This document shows, piece by piece, positions 36,442 through 46,595 of a DNA stretch of 64,000 nucleotides. The DNA comes from an uncultured Flavobacteriaceae bacterium (GTDB taxonomy: Bacteria > Bacteroidota > Bacteroidia > Flavobacteriales > Flavobacteriaceae). Under the pieces are notes generated by a model. The model was not told where the DNA came from. It did not search any database and worked only from the letters and a program-made list of their open reading frames with translations. Numbering within the stretch: the first letter of the stretch is position 1; each line of letters opens with the position of its first letter. Both the position numbers and the translations under genes were made by a program. The stretch is taken from NCBI GenBank assembly GCA_947500575.1, contig CANMSI010000003.1:558001-622000 (forward strand), written 5' to 3'.

Positions 36442-37080
36442 ATGAAATATGCTTTCTTCATCTGTTTACTATTTTTTATGAGCTCTTGTGCCTTGAAAAA
36501 CAATACAAGGGAGTTGAGCAAGGCCTTTTCTGCTATAAATGAGGAATTAGGAAGAAATAGCTATGATAGCCAACAGGAATATGAATCCCTCCTAAAGGAA
36601 TTGAAGCTGAGGCTTGACGATAATTCTGATGCCCATATGAAGATTTTAAAGCAGGTTGAGGGAGTACATCTTATTTCGGAGCGTTTGTATCTTCATATTG
36701 CAGCACTCAAGGAAGAACTTACAAAAGGTATCAAAGATCCCAAAGACTATAGTACTATGGATAAGTCCGTGCTGTTGGATACCTTATTATTTAAGGACGA
36801 AAAATTCACAGAAGTGGGACAGTCATTTTCCGATTTAATTATGTTATACATAGAAAAAATGACTGACTATACGAAAGAGACGCCGCAGCTTCAAATAAAA
36901 ATACGGGATGGTTTCACGCTGGGGAATCGCTCTACAAGCCAGAATTTTTTGGAGTACGAGTTCAAAGGATTTCCATTAATTGCGTCTCTTACAAAGCTTA
37001 CGCAAATGCAGGCTGATATAGATGTGATAAAGGAGCAGTTTTTAAAAAATCAGATAGCATTGCTAACGCATAAACCGTAA
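36442..37080 (+). CDS. Lipoprotein consisting of a GldM N-terminal-like domain
   Basis: This 212-aa protein starts with a lipoprotein signal (lipobox MSSC, Cys at residue 16). The mature part aligns by eye with the first periplasmic domain of GldM in this window: IKDPKDYSTMDKSVLLD against VEDPKDYARMDNSDYLD, and EYEFKGFPLIASLTKLTQMQADI against HYEGYPLVASLAKLTALQADI. The GldM TM helix and the later beta domains are absent. It is therefore a stand-alone N-domain attached to a membrane by lipid. It follows der by 29 nt. Role unknown; interaction with the T9SS motor is inferred. Confidence 0.8.
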   Translation: MKYAFFICLLFFMSSCALKNNTRELSKAFSAINEELGRNSYDSQQEYESLLKELKLRLDDNSDAHMKILKQVEGVHLISERLYLHIAALKEELTKGIKDPKDYSTMDKSVLLDTLLFKDEKFTEVGQSFSDLIMLYIEKMTDYTKETPQLQIKIRDGFTLGNRSTSQNFLEYEFKGFPLIASLTKLTQMQADIDVIKEQFLKNQIALLTHKP

Positions 37081-37096
37081 AGGCTTACCGTGGCTG

Positions 37097-37918
37097 TTAC
37101 CAGCTTCCGCCTGCACCGCCACCACTAAAACCACCACCGCCAAAGCCGCCGCCGAAACTTCCTCCTCCAAAGCTGCCTCCGCCGAAACCTCCGCTAGAAG
37201 AAGAACTTCCACCTTTGCCCATATTGCTGAGGATAATCATATCCCAAAGATCAATACCAGCTGAGCGTCTGCCACCACTACCGCCCCCTTTGTTGCGATT
37301 TCGTCTAGACAAAATGATGAGTATTACAATAAAAATAATGAAGGGGAATATAAAGTCAAAAGGAAAATCTTGATTAGAACTATAGTCGTTCTCTTGGGTG
37401 TAGGTCCCAGCAAGAATATCTATAATGGCTGTAGTTCCCTTGTCTAGACCTGCATAGAAATCCCCTTTCTTAAATTCTGGAATAATGACTTCTCTAACCA
37501 GCGAGCCGGTGGTTCCTGCAGTTAATTTATCTTCTACCCCATAGCCTGGAGCAATCCATACTTTTCGTTCTTTGGAAGCCAAAAGAATAAAAACACCATT
37601 GTCTTTTTCTGCATCTCCAATGCCCCATTCATGTGCCCATCTAGGGGCTAAAATTCCAATGTTCTCCCCTTTAATACTGGGTACTGTATACACTACAATT
37701 TGGGTAGAGGTGGTGTCTGCATAAGCGAAAAGTTTGGCTGTTAAAGCATTTTTTTCGGCTTTAGAAAGTAATTTGGCTTCATCGTAAACACTGGTTGGTT
37801 TTTTTGGTGCAGGTGGAATCGTAAATTGTCCATATCCTGGGGAGAGCGTGAAAAATAAAAATACGATCCATAGGAGAACAGGATACTTATTTTGGATGCT
37901 AGCCTTTTGATATCTCAT
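37097..37918 (-). CDS. TPM-domain membrane protein with Gly-rich tail (YgcG family)
   Basis: The 273-aa protein has a signal-like helix (about 13-30) and a TPM/repair_PSII domain (about 45-165: VYDEAKLLSKAEKNALTAKL, ERKVWIAPGYGVEDKLT). A TM helix (about 185-203) precedes a cytoplasmic tail ending in a Gly/Ser/Phe-rich run. It overlaps the preceding TPM gene by 20 nt and belongs to a three-gene lemA-TPM-TPM operon. Such TPM/LemA sets are widespread in Bacteroidota and likely act at the membrane; the function is not settled. Confidence 0.85.
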   Translation of the reverse strand: MRYQKASIQNKYPVLLWIVFLFFTLSPGYGQFTIPPAPKKPTSVYDEAKLLSKAEKNALTAKLFAYADTTSTQIVVYTVPSIKGENIGILAPRWAHEWGIGDAEKDNGVFILLASKERKVWIAPGYGVEDKLTAGTTGSLVREVIIPEFKKGDFYAGLDKGTTAIIDILAGTYTQENDYSSNQDFPFDFIFPFIIFIVILIILSRRNRNKGGGSGGRRSAGIDLWDMIILSNMGKGGSSSSSGGFGGGSFGGGSFGGGFGGGGFSGGGAGGSW

Positions 37919-38336
37919 CCTTCAGTTCATTTTTAGAATCCATAGTCCAAGGAAAATGTTTTTGTAATTGATTGCCTGTAGCGATAATTCCATTCACCAA
38001 GCCTAAGGTAAATTCACTTTTCTTGAAATGCTTCTGTAGTATGGCTATGATAGATTCCCAGAAATTTTCGGGAACCCGTTCATCAATTCCTTTATCTCCA
38101 TAAATAGCGAACGAACGGGTCTCTAAGGCAACATAAAAAAGGATTCCGTTGGCTTCTTTGGTGTTGTCCATTTTAAGCAGGTAGAATAATTCTTTAACCC
38201 GCGCTAAAGCATCTACCGCTGCGCTGTTTTCTATGTGTACTCTTATTTCCCCAGAAGTAGTTTTTTCAGCAGTCCTAATCGCCTCTATGATACGATGTTC
38301 CTGTTCTGCTGTTAAAAAGTCTTCTACTTTTGACAT
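37899..38336 (-). CDS. TPM-domain protein, soluble paralogue
   Basis: The start at ATG 38336 (MSKVEDFLTAEQEHRIIEAI) is 7 nt past the lemA stop; an ATG at 38366 would overlap lemA. The 145 residues are one TPM domain (TSGEIRVHIEN, ILFYVALETRSFAIYGDKGIDERVP) with no signal peptide or TM helix. Same operon as its neighbours. Probably works with the membrane TPM protein. Confidence 0.83.
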   Translation of the reverse strand: MSKVEDFLTAEQEHRIIEAIRTAEKTTSGEIRVHIENSAAVDALARVKELFYLLKMDNTKEANGILFYVALETRSFAIYGDKGIDERVPENFWESIIAILQKHFKKSEFTLGLVNGIIATGNQLQKHFPWTMDSKNELKDEISKG

Positions 38337-38343
38337 TCCCTGT

Positions 38344-38943
38344 TTAATCAAAATCAAAATTAACATCTACTGGTTTTTCAGCACCAGCTTCCGCATCAAA
38401 ATAAGGTTTGTCCTCAAAGTCAAACAATCCAGCCAAAATGCTATTTGGAAAGGTTTTTATGTGAGTATTATAGGGTTTTATGGCTTCATTAAAACGTGTG
38501 CGAGCTGTTTGAATAGTATTCTCTGTGCTCGTAAGTTCATCTTGCAGCTTTAAAAAGCTTTGGTTTGATTTTAGATCGGGATAGCGTTCAACGGTCACCA
38601 ACAATCTTCCCAATGCGCCACTTAAACCACCTTGCGCCTCGTTAAATTGGCTAAGCTGCTCTGGAGTAATCTTAGAAGGATCTATGCTCATAGAAGATGC
38701 TTTTGCTCTGGCTTCAATTACGTCTTTTAAAGTGCTACGTTCAAAATCTGCTGCTCCCTGAACGGTTTGTACCAGATTCCCTATTAAATCATTGCGGCGT
38801 TGATAAGCGGTTTGTACATTTCCCCAGCTCTCGCTTACATTTTCATTTAGTTTTACAGCGTCATTATTAAAACCAACGCTCCATTGGTATAATCCAAAAG
38901 CCACTACAACAACAACAATTAATGGAATAAGCCATTTTTTCAT
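38344..38943 (-). CDS. lemA: LemA family protein
   Basis: This 199-aa protein has one N-terminal TM helix (about 5-23, with the FN..VKLNENVSESWGNVQTAYQRRNDLIGNLVQTV block right after), then antiparallel helices typical of LemA, including LLVTVERYPDLKSNQSFLKLQDEL and ARTRFNEAIKPYNTHIKTFP. It is the first gene of the lemA-TPM-TPM set. Function unknown, membrane-associated. Confidence 0.93.
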   Translation of the reverse strand: MKKWLIPLIVVVVVAFGLYQWSVGFNNDAVKLNENVSESWGNVQTAYQRRNDLIGNLVQTVQGAADFERSTLKDVIEARAKASSMSIDPSKITPEQLSQFNEAQGGLSGALGRLLVTVERYPDLKSNQSFLKLQDELTSTENTIQTARTRFNEAIKPYNTHIKTFPNSILAGLFDFEDKPYFDAEAGAEKPVDVNFDFD

Positions 38944-39061
38944 CTGTTCATAATTTTATGGTTAGAGTTACAAGATACGGCAAAATTTGAATATGAAAAA
39001 GCACGCTCATCTGTACTTTCAGTATAGGAAATAAATATAAATGGGTAGTGAAGAGGGCAGG

Positions 39062-39391
39062 TTAGAGCTGACTTTTAATTTTTACAAGTTCTGCTTTTAC
39101 CAATTCTAATTTTTGAATAACCTCAAAGTTAGAGAGTGTTTTTTGTTTACTTTCTTTAAGATGTGTTTTAGCACCTTCTAAGGTAAAACCACGTTCTTTT
39201 ACAAGATGGTAAATCAATTGTAAATTCTGAATATCTTGAGGAGTGAACTTTCGATTGCCTTTGGCATTTTTCTTGGGCTTCAAAACATCAAACTCTTTTT
39301 CCCAAAAACGAATTAAAGAGGTATTTACACCAAATGCCTTGGCTACTTCGCCAATACCATAATACCTTTTTTCTGGAAGTTCTATATGCAT
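39062..39391 (-). CDS. MerR-family transcriptional regulator
   Basis: The 109 residues have a winged HTH at the N-terminus (YYGIGEVAKAFGVNTSLIRFWEKEF, then NRKFTPQDIQNLQLIYHLVKERGFTLEGAK) and a short coiled C-terminal helix without a metal- or ligand-binding extension. Its start codon overlaps the stop of the M23 peptidase gene upstream (TAATG), so the two are coupled. This pair is common in Flavobacteriaceae; target genes are unknown. Confidence 0.88.
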   Translation of the reverse strand: MHIELPEKRYYGIGEVAKAFGVNTSLIRFWEKEFDVLKPKKNAKGNRKFTPQDIQNLQLIYHLVKERGFTLEGAKTHLKESKQKTLSNFEVIQKLELVKAELVKIKSQL

Positions 39392-40368
39392 TAATCCAGC
39401 GATTGGTTTTCTTGAGTAGCGAATTTTAGCATATTTTCAAATTCCTTGGCTGTTAAACTGCCGTAGTAGAAATTAATAGGATTAATGCGTTCTCCATCTT
39501 TCCATACTTCATAATGTAAATGTGGAGCTTCTGAGCGTCCAGTGCTGCCTACAAATCCAATGAGGTCTCCGCGTTTTACACGTTGCCCCTTTTTTACATT
39601 GTACTTGCTTAAATGCGCATATAAGCTAAGATAGTCATAGCCATGATCTATACGAATGTGTTTTCCATAACCCGAAGATCCATTATCTGCTCTGGTCACT
39701 TTTCCGTCTCCAGTAGCGTAGATAGGAATGCCCTTTGGAGCAGTAAAATCCATACCTCTATGCATTTTTCTAGCCTTCGTAAATGGATCTGAGCGCCATC
39801 CATAACCAGAGGCCATACGGGTAAGATCTTCATTTTTTATTGGTTGAATTGCCGGGATGGCTGCCAATAGTTTTTCTTTCTCTTCTGCTAGTTTGGTAAT
39901 CTCGTCCAAGGATTTGGATTGAATCACCATTTGCTTTTGAATAATATCTATTCGCTGGGTAGTAGAAATAATCATTTCAGAATTATTGAACCCTTCTAAA
40001 GATTTGTAACGGTTAACACCCCCAAAGCCAGCTCTTCTTTGCTCTTCCGGAATGGGATTCGCTTCAAAATAAAGACGATAAATATTATTATCTCTATCCT
40101 CTATGTTGGCAAGTACTTGTTCTATTTGCTCCATTTTACGGTCTAACAACTCAAACTGAAGTTCATAGTTTTTTACTTCTCTTTGCAAAGAAAGTTCCCG
40201 AGGAGTATTTAATAAATTGGTATTCAATAAAACGGTAAGACCCAAAAAACCGAAAATACCTGCTCCTAAAAGAAAAAGGAATATATTTCTATACTTCCTA
40301 GATTTTTTAGGTTCTATCTTTCGGTACGAAAGTGTGTCTGGATCGTAATAATATTTTACCTTAGACAT
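39391..40368 (-). CDS. M23 (LytM-type) cell-wall peptidase, membrane-anchored
   Basis: The 325-aa protein has a TM helix (about 27-47), a periplasmic coiled coil (about 55-175) and a C-terminal M23 domain (about 190-300). The zinc ligands are intact: HRGMDF (His/Asp) and HLHYEVW (HxH). A metallo-endopeptidase cutting peptidoglycan cross-links is expected. Candidate -7 TATATTTG on the minus strand (40417-40424) has no -33 partner. The MerR gene overlaps its end. Confidence 0.92.
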   Translation of the reverse strand: MSKVKYYYDPDTLSYRKIEPKKSRKYRNIFLFLLGAGIFGFLGLTVLLNTNLLNTPRELSLQREVKNYELQFELLDRKMEQIEQVLANIEDRDNNIYRLYFEANPIPEEQRRAGFGGVNRYKSLEGFNNSEMIISTTQRIDIIQKQMVIQSKSLDEITKLAEEKEKLLAAIPAIQPIKNEDLTRMASGYGWRSDPFTKARKMHRGMDFTAPKGIPIYATGDGKVTRADNGSSGYGKHIRIDHGYDYLSLYAHLSKYNVKKGQRVKRGDLIGFVGSTGRSEAPHLHYEVWKDGERINPINFYYGSLTAKEFENMLKFATQENQSLD

Positions 40369-40474
40369 GAATGGATTTTATCCTATTTTTGTGCTCTTAT
40401 TAAATATGTAAACAAACAAATATAAAAATTGTTTTGTATATAAAGTTAAATTTATTAAAACTTACCTTTTTTCT

Positions 40475-43090
40475 ATGAAATCTCAGGAAGTAAGAGCTAA
40501 ATTCTTAAGTTTTTTCAAAGAAAAGCAACACAAAGTGGTTGCTTCTGCCCCAATGGTAATCAAAGATGATCCCACCTTATTATTTACCAATGCGGGAATG
40601 AATCAATTTAAGGCATTCTTTCTAGGGATTAATAGTCCTTCTAACACTAGAATCACAGATACACAGAAGTGTCTTCGGGTGAGTGGTAAGCACAATGATT
40701 TGGAAGAGGTGGGGAAAGATACCTACCACCATACCATGTTTGAAATGCTGGGGAATTGGAGTTTTGGAGATTACTTTAAAAAAGAAGCAATCCAATGGGC
40801 ATGGGAACTATTAACTGAAGAATACGGGATAGATAAAGATAGCCTATATGTTTCTGTTTTTGAAGGGAGTAATGATCCAGACCAGTTGGCATTGGATTCG
40901 GAGGCTTTGGAACTTTGGAAAGCGATTGTTCCTGAGGATCGAATCATTATGGGTAATAAAAAAGACAATTTCTGGGAGATGGGAGATCAAGGTCCCTGTG
41001 GTCCTTGTTCCGAAATTCATGTAGATATTCGTTCTGCAGAAGAAAAAGCCAAAGTACCTGGGGCTTCCTTGGTAAATCAAGACCATCCCTTAGTGGTAGA
41101 AATATGGAATTTGGTTTTTATGCAATACAACAGAAAGGCCAATGGTGTTTTAGAGGCATTGCCTGCCAAGCATGTAGATACTGGGATGGGATTTGAGCGT
41201 TTATGCATGGTGCTTCAAGGGGTGCAATCTAATTATGATACGGATGTGTTTACACCAATAATTAGGGAGATAGAAACTATTACCAACGTAAAGTATGGGA
41301 AAAAGGAAGATGAGAATATTGCTATCCGAGTAATTGCAGATCACATTAGAGCAGTTGCTTTTTCCATTGCAGATGGACAACTTCCGAGTAATACCGGAGC
41401 AGGTTATGTAATTCGTCGTATTTTACGAAGAGCCATTCGTTATGGTTTTACTTTTCTAAATACCAAAGAGCCATTTATGTATCGCTTGGTAAAAGTATTG
41501 ACAGATACTATGGGAAGTGCTTTCCCAGAACTCAAGGTGCAAAGACAGCTTATAGAAAATGTTGTAAAAGAAGAAGAGCATTCGTTCTTAAAAACTTTGG
41601 AACAAGGCTTGGTGCTATTAGACACTGTTTTGGAAAAATCGAAGAGCAGCTTGATAGACGGTAGAAAAGCTTTTGAATTATATGATACCTATGGCTTTCC
41701 CATAGATTTAACGGCCCTTATTCTAAGTGAAAAAGGCTTTGAGTTAGACCAAAAAGGCTTTGAAGAAGCCATGCAAGAGCAAAAGGATAGATCGCGTTCG
41801 GCTTCGGAAATATCTAAGGAAGATTGGGTAGTTCTTGCAAATGATGTGGAACAAGAGTTTGTAGGTTATGACACTTTAGAAACCGAAGTGAAATTGGTAA
41901 AGTACAGAAAAGTGACTTCAAAGAAAGAAGGAGCGCAATACCAGTTGGTGTTTAACCTAACACCATTTTATGCCGAAGGCGGAGGGCAAGTAGGAGATAA
42001 AGGCTATTTAGAAGTTCCAAACGGCGATGTGGTATATATTATTGATACCAAAAAAGAGAACAATGAAATTGTTCATTTTGCCAAAAATTTACCCAAACAT
42101 TTGGAAGAAACGCTGAAAGCCGTTGTAGACAAAAAGCAGCGACAACGAACGGCAAGCAACCATACCGCTACGCATTTATTGCATCAGGCATTAAGAGAAG
42201 TGTTGGGAACACACGTAGAACAAAAAGGTTCTGCGGTGCATTCTAAATATTTGCGATTTGATTTTTCTCATTTTGCGAAAATGACCGTAGAGGAGTTGCG
42301 AGCGGTAGAGAATTTTGTGAATGCGAGAATCGATGGAAATTTAGCTTTGGAAGAACGAAGATCTGTTCCCGTAAAAGAGGCATTGGCAGAAGGCGCCATG
42401 GCTTTGTTCGGAGAAAAATATGGCGATGCAGTACGTACCATCCGTTTTGGACAATCCATTGAGCTTTGTGGAGGAACCCATGTGAAAAGCACGGGTGAAA
42501 TATGGCATTTTAAAATCACTTCTGAAGGAGCTGTAGCCTCCGGAATACGAAGAATAGAGGCGATTACTTCGGATGCTGTAAAAGACTTTTATTTTGAGAA
42601 TAATAGAACCTTATTCGAGATTAAGGATCTATTAAATAATGTAAAAGATCCTGTAAAAGCGGTTTCTTCTTTGCAAGAAGAAAATAGCGCATTACGCAAA
42701 GAAATAGAACAACTAAAAAAGGCAAAAGCAAAAGGTCTTAAAGGAGAATTGCAAAACGAATTGACAGCTATTGATGGAGTTCAGTTTTTGGCTAAGAAAT
42801 TAGATTTAGATGCTGCTGGGATTAAAGACTTATCTTTTGAAATGGGGCAAGGGAAAGACAATTTATTCTTGCTTTTTGCTTCTAATCAGAATGGAAAAGC
42901 CATACTCTCATGTTATATTTCTAAGGAACTCGTAGCAAGCAAAGATCTTAACGCAGGCACCATTGTAAGAGAACTTGGAAAATATATCCAAGGAGGGGGT
43001 GGCGGTCAGCCTTTCTTTGCAACTGCCGGTGGAAAAAACCCAGAAGGTATTCCAGAAGCATTGGCTAAAGGGAGAGGCTATCTAGCCTAG
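40475..43090 (+). CDS. alaS: Alanyl-tRNA synthetase
   Basis: The 871 residues have the class-II catalytic core at the N-terminus ([42 protein letters not shown]), then the anticodon-independent recognition domain. The editing domain has zinc motifs HTATHLLH and CGGTH, and the C-terminal DHHA1-like part ends [17 protein letters not shown]. Full length and intact. A TATTTTTG -7-like box at 40384-40391 precedes it by about 80 nt. Confidence 0.98.
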   Translation: MKSQEVRAKFLSFFKEKQHKVVASAPMVIKDDPTLLFTNAGMNQFKAFFLGINSPSNTRITDTQKCLRVSGKHNDLEEVGKDTYHHTMFEMLGNWSFGDYFKKEAIQWAWELLTEEYGIDKDSLYVSVFEGSNDPDQLALDSEALELWKAIVPEDRIIMGNKKDNFWEMGDQGPCGPCSEIHVDIRSAEEKAKVPGASLVNQDHPLVVEIWNLVFMQYNRKANGVLEALPAKHVDTGMGFERLCMVLQGVQSNYDTDVFTPIIREIETITNVKYGKKEDENIAIRVIADHIRAVAFSIADGQLPSNTGAGYVIRRILRRAIRYGFTFLNTKEPFMYRLVKVLTDTMGSAFPELKVQRQLIENVVKEEEHSFLKTLEQGLVLLDTVLEKSKSSLIDGRKAFELYDTYGFPIDLTALILSEKGFELDQKGFEEAMQEQKDRSRSASEISKEDWVVLANDVEQEFVGYDTLETEVKLVKYRKVTSKKEGAQYQLVFNLTPFYAEGGGQVGDKGYLEVPNGDVVYIIDTKKENNEIVHFAKNLPKHLEETLKAVVDKKQRQRTASNHTATHLLHQALREVLGTHVEQKGSAVHSKYLRFDFSHFAKMTVEELRAVENFVNARIDGNLALEERRSVPVKEALAEGAMALFGEKYGDAVRTIRFGQSIELCGGTHVKSTGEIWHFKITSEGAVASGIRRIEAITSDAVKDFYFENNRTLFEIKDLLNNVKDPVKAVSSLQEENSALRKEIEQLKKAKAKGLKGELQNELTAIDGVQFLAKKLDLDAAGIKDLSFEMGQGKDNLFLLFASNQNGKAILSCYISKELVASKDLNAGTIVRELGKYIQGGGGGQPFFATAGGKNPEGIPEALAKGRGYLA

Positions 43091-43098
43091 GCTAAATA

Positions 43099-44061
43099 TT
43101 GGCAATGAAATTACAAACACAAATTCCTTTGCAAAAGGCAGAAAAGCGCATTGATTATTCCAGTCAGTTGTTGCTTTTAGGATCTTGTTTTGCAGAAAAT
43201 ATTGGCAATAAGCTAGCTCATTATCAATTTCAACAACTACAGAACCCATTTGGAATTTTGTTTCATCCGTTGGCCATTACAAACTTAATTTTAAATGCAA
43301 TAGAGGGGCGTGAGTATTCAGAAAAAGAGATCTTCTTCCATAAAGAAAGGTGGCATAGTTTTGAGGCGCACTCTAGTCTTAGTGCTCCATCCAAAGAAAA
43401 AGTACTTCTGCAATTAAACAAAGGAATTGTAAAGACAAAAGCACAGTTGCAGAATGCAACACATATTGTTATTAGTTTAGGAACTGCATGGATATATAGG
43501 CATCTCCAATCCAATAGCACGGTTGTCAATTGCCATAAAGTTGCGCAATCTGCCTTTGTCAAAGAACTACTAACAGTGACAGAAATTACAAATAGTCTTG
43601 AACAATTAATGGATGCTGTTAAAAAAGTGAATCCGAAAGCAATTGTATTATTTACGATCTCTCCTGTGAGACATCTAAAAGATGGTTTTATAGAAAACCA
43701 GCGGAGCAAAGCTCATTTAATTGCTGCAGTTCATGAAGTGACTAAGAATGCCAATGCCTTTTACTTCCCTGCCTATGAAATAATGATGGACGAATTACGA
43801 GATTATCGGTTTTATGAGACAGATATGATTCATCCAAATTCCTTAGCGATAGACTATATCTGGCAAAAGTTTAGGGAACATTGGATTTCTGAGGATGGTT
43901 ATCCAATTATGGATCAAGTGCATACGGTACAGAATGGTTTAGATCACAAAGCATTTAATGAAGCATCAGAAGAGCACCAGGCTTTTTTGAAATCTTTGGA
44001 AGCCAAAATTACGTATCTTAAGAAGGCGTACCCTTTTATGTCTTTTGAAATAAAAGGTTAA
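43099..44061 (+). CDS. GSCFA-family protein
   Basis: The 320-aa protein carries the family-naming motif LLLGSCFAENIGNKL near residue 27 and the conserved NPFGILFHP block. A mid region with TAWIYRH and a late ETDMIHPNSLAIDYIW (catalytic-type Asp-His of SGNH-like hydrolases) follow. The fold suggests an esterase/hydrolase of unknown substrate. Spacer to alaS is 8 nt and to the next gene 9 nt, so alaS, this gene and the DUF4230 gene may be one transcript. Confidence 0.88.
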   Translation: MAMKLQTQIPLQKAEKRIDYSSQLLLLGSCFAENIGNKLAHYQFQQLQNPFGILFHPLAITNLILNAIEGREYSEKEIFFHKERWHSFEAHSSLSAPSKEKVLLQLNKGIVKTKAQLQNATHIVISLGTAWIYRHLQSNSTVVNCHKVAQSAFVKELLTVTEITNSLEQLMDAVKKVNPKAIVLFTISPVRHLKDGFIENQRSKAHLIAAVHEVTKNANAFYFPAYEIMMDELRDYRFYETDMIHPNSLAIDYIWQKFREHWISEDGYPIMDQVHTVQNGLDHKAFNEASEEHQAFLKSLEAKITYLKKAYPFMSFEIKG

Positions 44062-44070
44062 AATAGAATC

Positions 44071-44688
44071 ATGAAGAAAATATTAATAGGTGTTATTATA
44101 ACATTAGCTGCCTTACTCATTTTTCGCTCCTGCAATGAAGATTCCAAAAGGAAAACAATTCTTAAAGAGAATTCAATGCTAATTGAGCAGCAGTTGCAAA
44201 ATGTGTCAAAGCTCATTGTAACAGAAGGACATTTTGCAGAAGTGTATAACTACAGAGATTCCCAACAATTATTTGGGGATTTAATTACCTCAAATAAGAA
44301 GGCTTTGGTAGTAGTGAATGTAGATGCTTCTATTGCCTACGATTTAAGTAAAATTAAATATGAACTGGATGAGGCACGTAAGACCTTGCATATTTTGAGT
44401 ATTCCTGAACCCGAAATAAAAATGAATCCAGATTTTGAATACTACGATGTATCGGCAGATTATTTGAATCCTTTTGGGGCGGAAGACTACAATAAAATTA
44501 AGCGAAATGTAAAGGCATCTTTGCGTAAAAAGATAGATGCCTCTTCGCTAAGGAGCAATGCGGAAAATCGGTTGATGAGCGAATTGGCACAATTTTATGT
44601 GCTGACCAATAGTATGGGTTGGACGCTTTTATATGAAGAAAGAACCGTAGAGAATCTGAATGATTTTTTTCAGAACAACTTAGATTAA
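44071..44688 (+). CDS. DUF4230 family membrane-anchored protein
   Basis: The 205 residues have one N-terminal hydrophobic helix (about 4-20, lipobox-like FRSC) and the DUF4230 pattern ENSMLIEQQLQNVSKLIVTEGHFAEVYNY. A VVNVDASIAYDLSKIKYELDEARKTLHILSIPEPEI block follows. Family of unknown function, common beside alaS/GSCFA in Bacteroidota to my knowledge. Confidence 0.85.
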   Translation: MKKILIGVIITLAALLIFRSCNEDSKRKTILKENSMLIEQQLQNVSKLIVTEGHFAEVYNYRDSQQLFGDLITSNKKALVVVNVDASIAYDLSKIKYELDEARKTLHILSIPEPEIKMNPDFEYYDVSADYLNPFGAEDYNKIKRNVKASLRKKIDASSLRSNAENRLMSELAQFYVLTNSMGWTLLYEERTVENLNDFFQNNLD

Positions 44689-44725
44689 ACTCTTTTAAAG
44701 GCAATGGGTTTAGTGCCTGTTTTTA

Positions 44726-46474
44726 CTAACTTACTAAAGATAAACCATCATCTATTAAATGTGCCACTTTAGGCCTACCTTGTTTTACAGTTTCTAGATA
44801 GTCAGTGATTTGTGCTACGAGCGTAAGATGCTGATTGCTTTTAGCTACCTCATAAAGCTCTACCGCTAAAAGCCAATCTGTAGGGTGCGACTCTTTTAGT
44901 TCTTCCAAAATAGTAAGGATTGCACCTTCTGCAACCTTAGCTTCATTCCGTAGTTCATTCACCTTTTCATATAAATGCTCCAAAGCAATAGTCTGCTCGT
45001 CTTTGTCAATTTTTACCGTAGTGGTAGTAGGAAGGTGATATAGATTATTGAAAGATCTAAAGTCGGCAGCTCCTGCATAAGCGGAAACAATATTGGAACC
45101 AATGGCAAGATCAAAAGTCCCAAATTCGGGTTTAAATAAAACTTCTTCTTTATAGGTAACGGTACAATCTTCAAATTGAATTAAAATGAGTTTTCCATTA
45201 ATATTTCGAATCCCGGTAATGTTTAAACCCTCTACTGTAATACCACTTTCATATTCAAACGAAATTCGTTTTCCATCATAAAAATTATAGGCTTTTAAAT
45301 CTCTTGGTCCCATATCTTCGATGGCCAAATTAATACCTTTCAATTTTCCAATAGGCGAGCTAAAGCCATCTGAATGCACTTCTATTCCATGGCCAATAAG
45401 TTCTTTTTCTCTGTTTGCCAAGGCGGTTTCACCTACTGTTTTAAAGAAAACTACCTCATTATCCTCGTTGGTAATCATTTGTGTAAAAACACCAGAAATT
45501 TGCAGCCCTGTATTGAGTTCAATGGTTCCTATTTTTTTGGAATCGATTAGTTTTTGCAGTCCTCTAAAACCTCCTTTTCGCAATGCCATGGTATTAGAAA
45601 ATTCTTCCAACACTTGCATTAAATAAGAAAAATCTGGTGTAACGTAGAGTTGTGGCTGTGGTTGCGTTATATCAAATTCTTTGGTAGAAGCTTCAATGCT
45701 ATAGGGTATTTTTTCTACTTCATTGGTCATACACCAAGTACTCTCTCCAATGGAAGATAATAAGCCTGCTCCATAAATTTTTGGATTTTCAGGAGTTCCA
45801 ATAAGTCCGTATTCAACGGTCCACCAGTGTAAATTCCTGATTTTAGCCATTTCTGATAGCGGTACTTTTTTATTTTGAAGTTGATTCACTTCTTTTTCGG
45901 CCAATTCAATGGCGGCTTTCTCAGCATTTGGTGCTTCCTTTAATATGGATAATTTTCGAACTGCTTCATAGATGTCGTTGTCATGAGAAGATAAAATAGC
46001 TTTGGCGCCAATTTCTCCAAATCTTCTTAAATACTCTGCATAGTCTGGATTTGCTATAATTGGGGCATGGCCAGCAGATTCATGGATGATGTCTGGAGCA
46101 GAAGTATATTCTATATTTTCTATCTGACGAATATCTGACGCAATTACCAAAATTTTGTACGCTTGGAATTCCATGAAGGCGTTTGGAGGGATAAAGCCAT
46201 CTACTGCCACGGCGGCCCAACCAATCTCTTTTAGGATTCGGTTCATTCCATACATGCTAGGAATACGATCAATGGAGATTCCGGTTTTAGCAATCCCATG
46301 AACATACGATTCGTGCGCTACACCTTTTAAATAAGAAATATTTTTACGCATCACATACCGCCATACCGCATGGTTAATTGGTGAATAACCCTCATAGTTC
46401 TGAGGTTTAATAAATTGCTTTAGGTGCGGGGGTAATCTATCAATCAGCGGATTTGATTCAAAGGTTGCGTTCAT
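44726..46474 (-). CDS. Pterin-dependent aromatic amino-acid hydroxylase with long C-terminal extension
   Basis: The 582-aa protein has the iron site HESAGH (His131, His136) and the Glu in WWTVEYGL. The catalytic core occupies about residues 30-330, so the substrate is probably phenylalanine (to tyrosine). About 250 further residues follow with strands resembling a beta domain and a helical end; a bacterial PhhA is usually near 260-300 aa, so this extension is large. It is divergent from the tetR/paa genes across 121 nt, consistent with a shared aromatic amino-acid role. Confidence 0.88.
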   Translation of the reverse strand: MNATFESNPLIDRLPPHLKQFIKPQNYEGYSPINHAVWRYVMRKNISYLKGVAHESYVHGIAKTGISIDRIPSMYGMNRILKEIGWAAVAVDGFIPPNAFMEFQAYKILVIASDIRQIENIEYTSAPDIIHESAGHAPIIANPDYAEYLRRFGEIGAKAILSSHDNDIYEAVRKLSILKEAPNAEKAAIELAEKEVNQLQNKKVPLSEMAKIRNLHWWTVEYGLIGTPENPKIYGAGLLSSIGESTWCMTNEVEKIPYSIEASTKEFDITQPQPQLYVTPDFSYLMQVLEEFSNTMALRKGGFRGLQKLIDSKKIGTIELNTGLQISGVFTQMITNEDNEVVFFKTVGETALANREKELIGHGIEVHSDGFSSPIGKLKGINLAIEDMGPRDLKAYNFYDGKRISFEYESGITVEGLNITGIRNINGKLILIQFEDCTVTYKEEVLFKPEFGTFDLAIGSNIVSAYAGAADFRSFNNLYHLPTTTTVKIDKDEQTIALEHLYEKVNELRNEAKVAEGAILTILEELKESHPTDWLLAVELYEVAKSNQHLTLVAQITDYLETVKQGRPKVAHLIDDGLSLVS

Positions 46475-46566
46475 GAAGTATTTGATAATTTAAGATCCAA
46501 AGATCTGTACAAAGCTATGAATTAATGACGAGGGATGGTAAACAAGTATTCTGAATATTTCTTCAA

Positions 46567-46590
46567 TCTAATTCGAATATTTATATTAGA
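46567..46590. promoter_or_regulatory. Inverted repeat between the hydroxylase and tetR genes
   Basis: TCTAAT (46567-46572) and ATTAGA (46585-46590) are separated by 12 nt, with the palindrome ATTCGAAT inside the left part. It lies 5 nt upstream of the tetR ATG, so it could be an autoregulatory site, but it is not identical to the palindromes at 47197 and 59469. Confidence 0.35.
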
Positions 46591-46595
46591 CAGTT

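Noticed and set aside
37118-37200. Gly-rich coding repeat as a possible DNA repeat array
   Set aside because: It is the degenerate GGx-coding tail of the TPM protein and is fully explained by the reading frame.
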